52,670 nucleotides of DNA from Candidatus Binataceae bacterium. GTDB lineage: Bacteria > Desulfobacterota > Binatia > Binatales > Binataceae. The position numbers were made by a program, and so were the translations under genes. The notes under the pieces are model-generated. The model ran no database searches and was not told the origin of the DNA. It saw nothing but the letters and a program-made list of their open reading frames with translations. This document shows positions 52,309 through 52,670 of the stretch, one piece after another. The stretch is from positions 1-52,670 of the forward strand of contig DASXMJ010000076.1 in NCBI GenBank assembly GCA_036495685.1, given 5' to 3'. The first letter of the stretch is position 1. Each line of letters begins with the position of its first letter.

Positions 52309-52670
52309 CTCCTGTCCGCTTAAAAACCCTGAACCGCTTGAGGCTGCGCACTCTCGTCCAGGTCACCGTGCAGAGGGCGATTGGGGCCCTCAGGATTTAC
52401 GCCTGCACGACCGAAACGCACGGAGCATCGAGGCAGAACTTCGGGCCGGCCCTTGCGCATGGGACAACCGGCATTAAACCACGGCGGCACATGCAACGTC
52501 GTGAATGCCTTCCCGACTCGCCAATCGCGCCGAAGACGTGACCGGGCGGCCAAAAGGCGGAGTGCGACAGGTAGATCTGCTTTTTTGCGACTCCAGGCGA
52601 GACACTGCGTTCAGGGATGGAGAATCCCTCTCTGCGAATGGCCGATCGCTTATGCTGAAAGGTCGCGGCC
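52309..52670. other. 362-bp right end without a supportable gene
   Basis: Both strands hold only short frames without ribosome sites or family motifs (the longest is under 90 codons). I see no tRNA, repeat or clear promoter here. A gene beyond the right edge may have its upstream region in this stretch. Confidence 0.5.

Overview
The window is high-GC chromosomal DNA from a Gram-negative bacterium. LolA, a lipobox protein, many signal peptides and an EmrA-type periplasmic adaptor imply an outer membrane. RNase J together with ClpS/ClpA, FtsK, RimO, a Mrp-type ATPase, full-length Lhr, a Pcs-type lipid synthase and two DUF1329 proteins suggests a soil lineage of the former Deltaproteobacteria or Binatota kind. 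That placement is inference from gene content only.

Layout. 1-2240 is a decaying accessory segment: a frameshifted alpha/beta hydrolase whose nucleophile serine is lost, a RidA-like C-terminal fragment, and an intact tyrosine integrase whose 5' end faces the 3' end of a tRNA-Gly(GCC). The tRNA follows pgsA on the same strand, the order also known from E. coli pgsA-glyW. 2482-11961 is housekeeping: pgsA, nadB, clpS-clpA, a COG3146 acyltransferase, rmuC and an ArsA-type ATPase. 12217-16274 holds a class III nucleotide cyclase with a WGR-like N-terminus, then a tight three-gene unit: dual-specificity-type phosphatase, Pcs-type CDP-alcohol phosphatidyltransferase, and an N-formylglutamate-amidohydrolase-like protein with a long unknown C-terminal region.

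16328-23977 is one minus-strand block: rnj, ftsK, lolA, rimO, dksA-like and a mrp-like ATPase. Between rnj and ssb lies a broken catalase-family remnant. 24864-26304 is gene-poor apart from a DUF309 gene. 26305-30613 carries metabolic genes (D-aminoacylase-type amidohydrolase, carboxymuconolactone decarboxylase family protein, ilvB without an adjacent ilvN).

30716-39937 is envelope-oriented: a small exported protein, a DUF1329 protein, a membrane protein with an external VWA domain and an internal FHA domain, a 700-residue exported protein, a lipoprotein, an EmrA-like adaptor without its pump, and an APH-fold kinase. 40032-52255 has acnA, lhr, a degenerate receiver protein coupled to thiO, a cystathionine gamma-synthase/lyase-family enzyme and a second DUF1329 protein ending at a strong hairpin.

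The best candidates for undescribed biology are the phosphatase/Pcs/amidohydrolase unit, the VWA-membrane-FHA protein with its exported neighbours, and the WGR-cyclase fusion. I found no CRISPR array, complete insertion sequence or replication origin.
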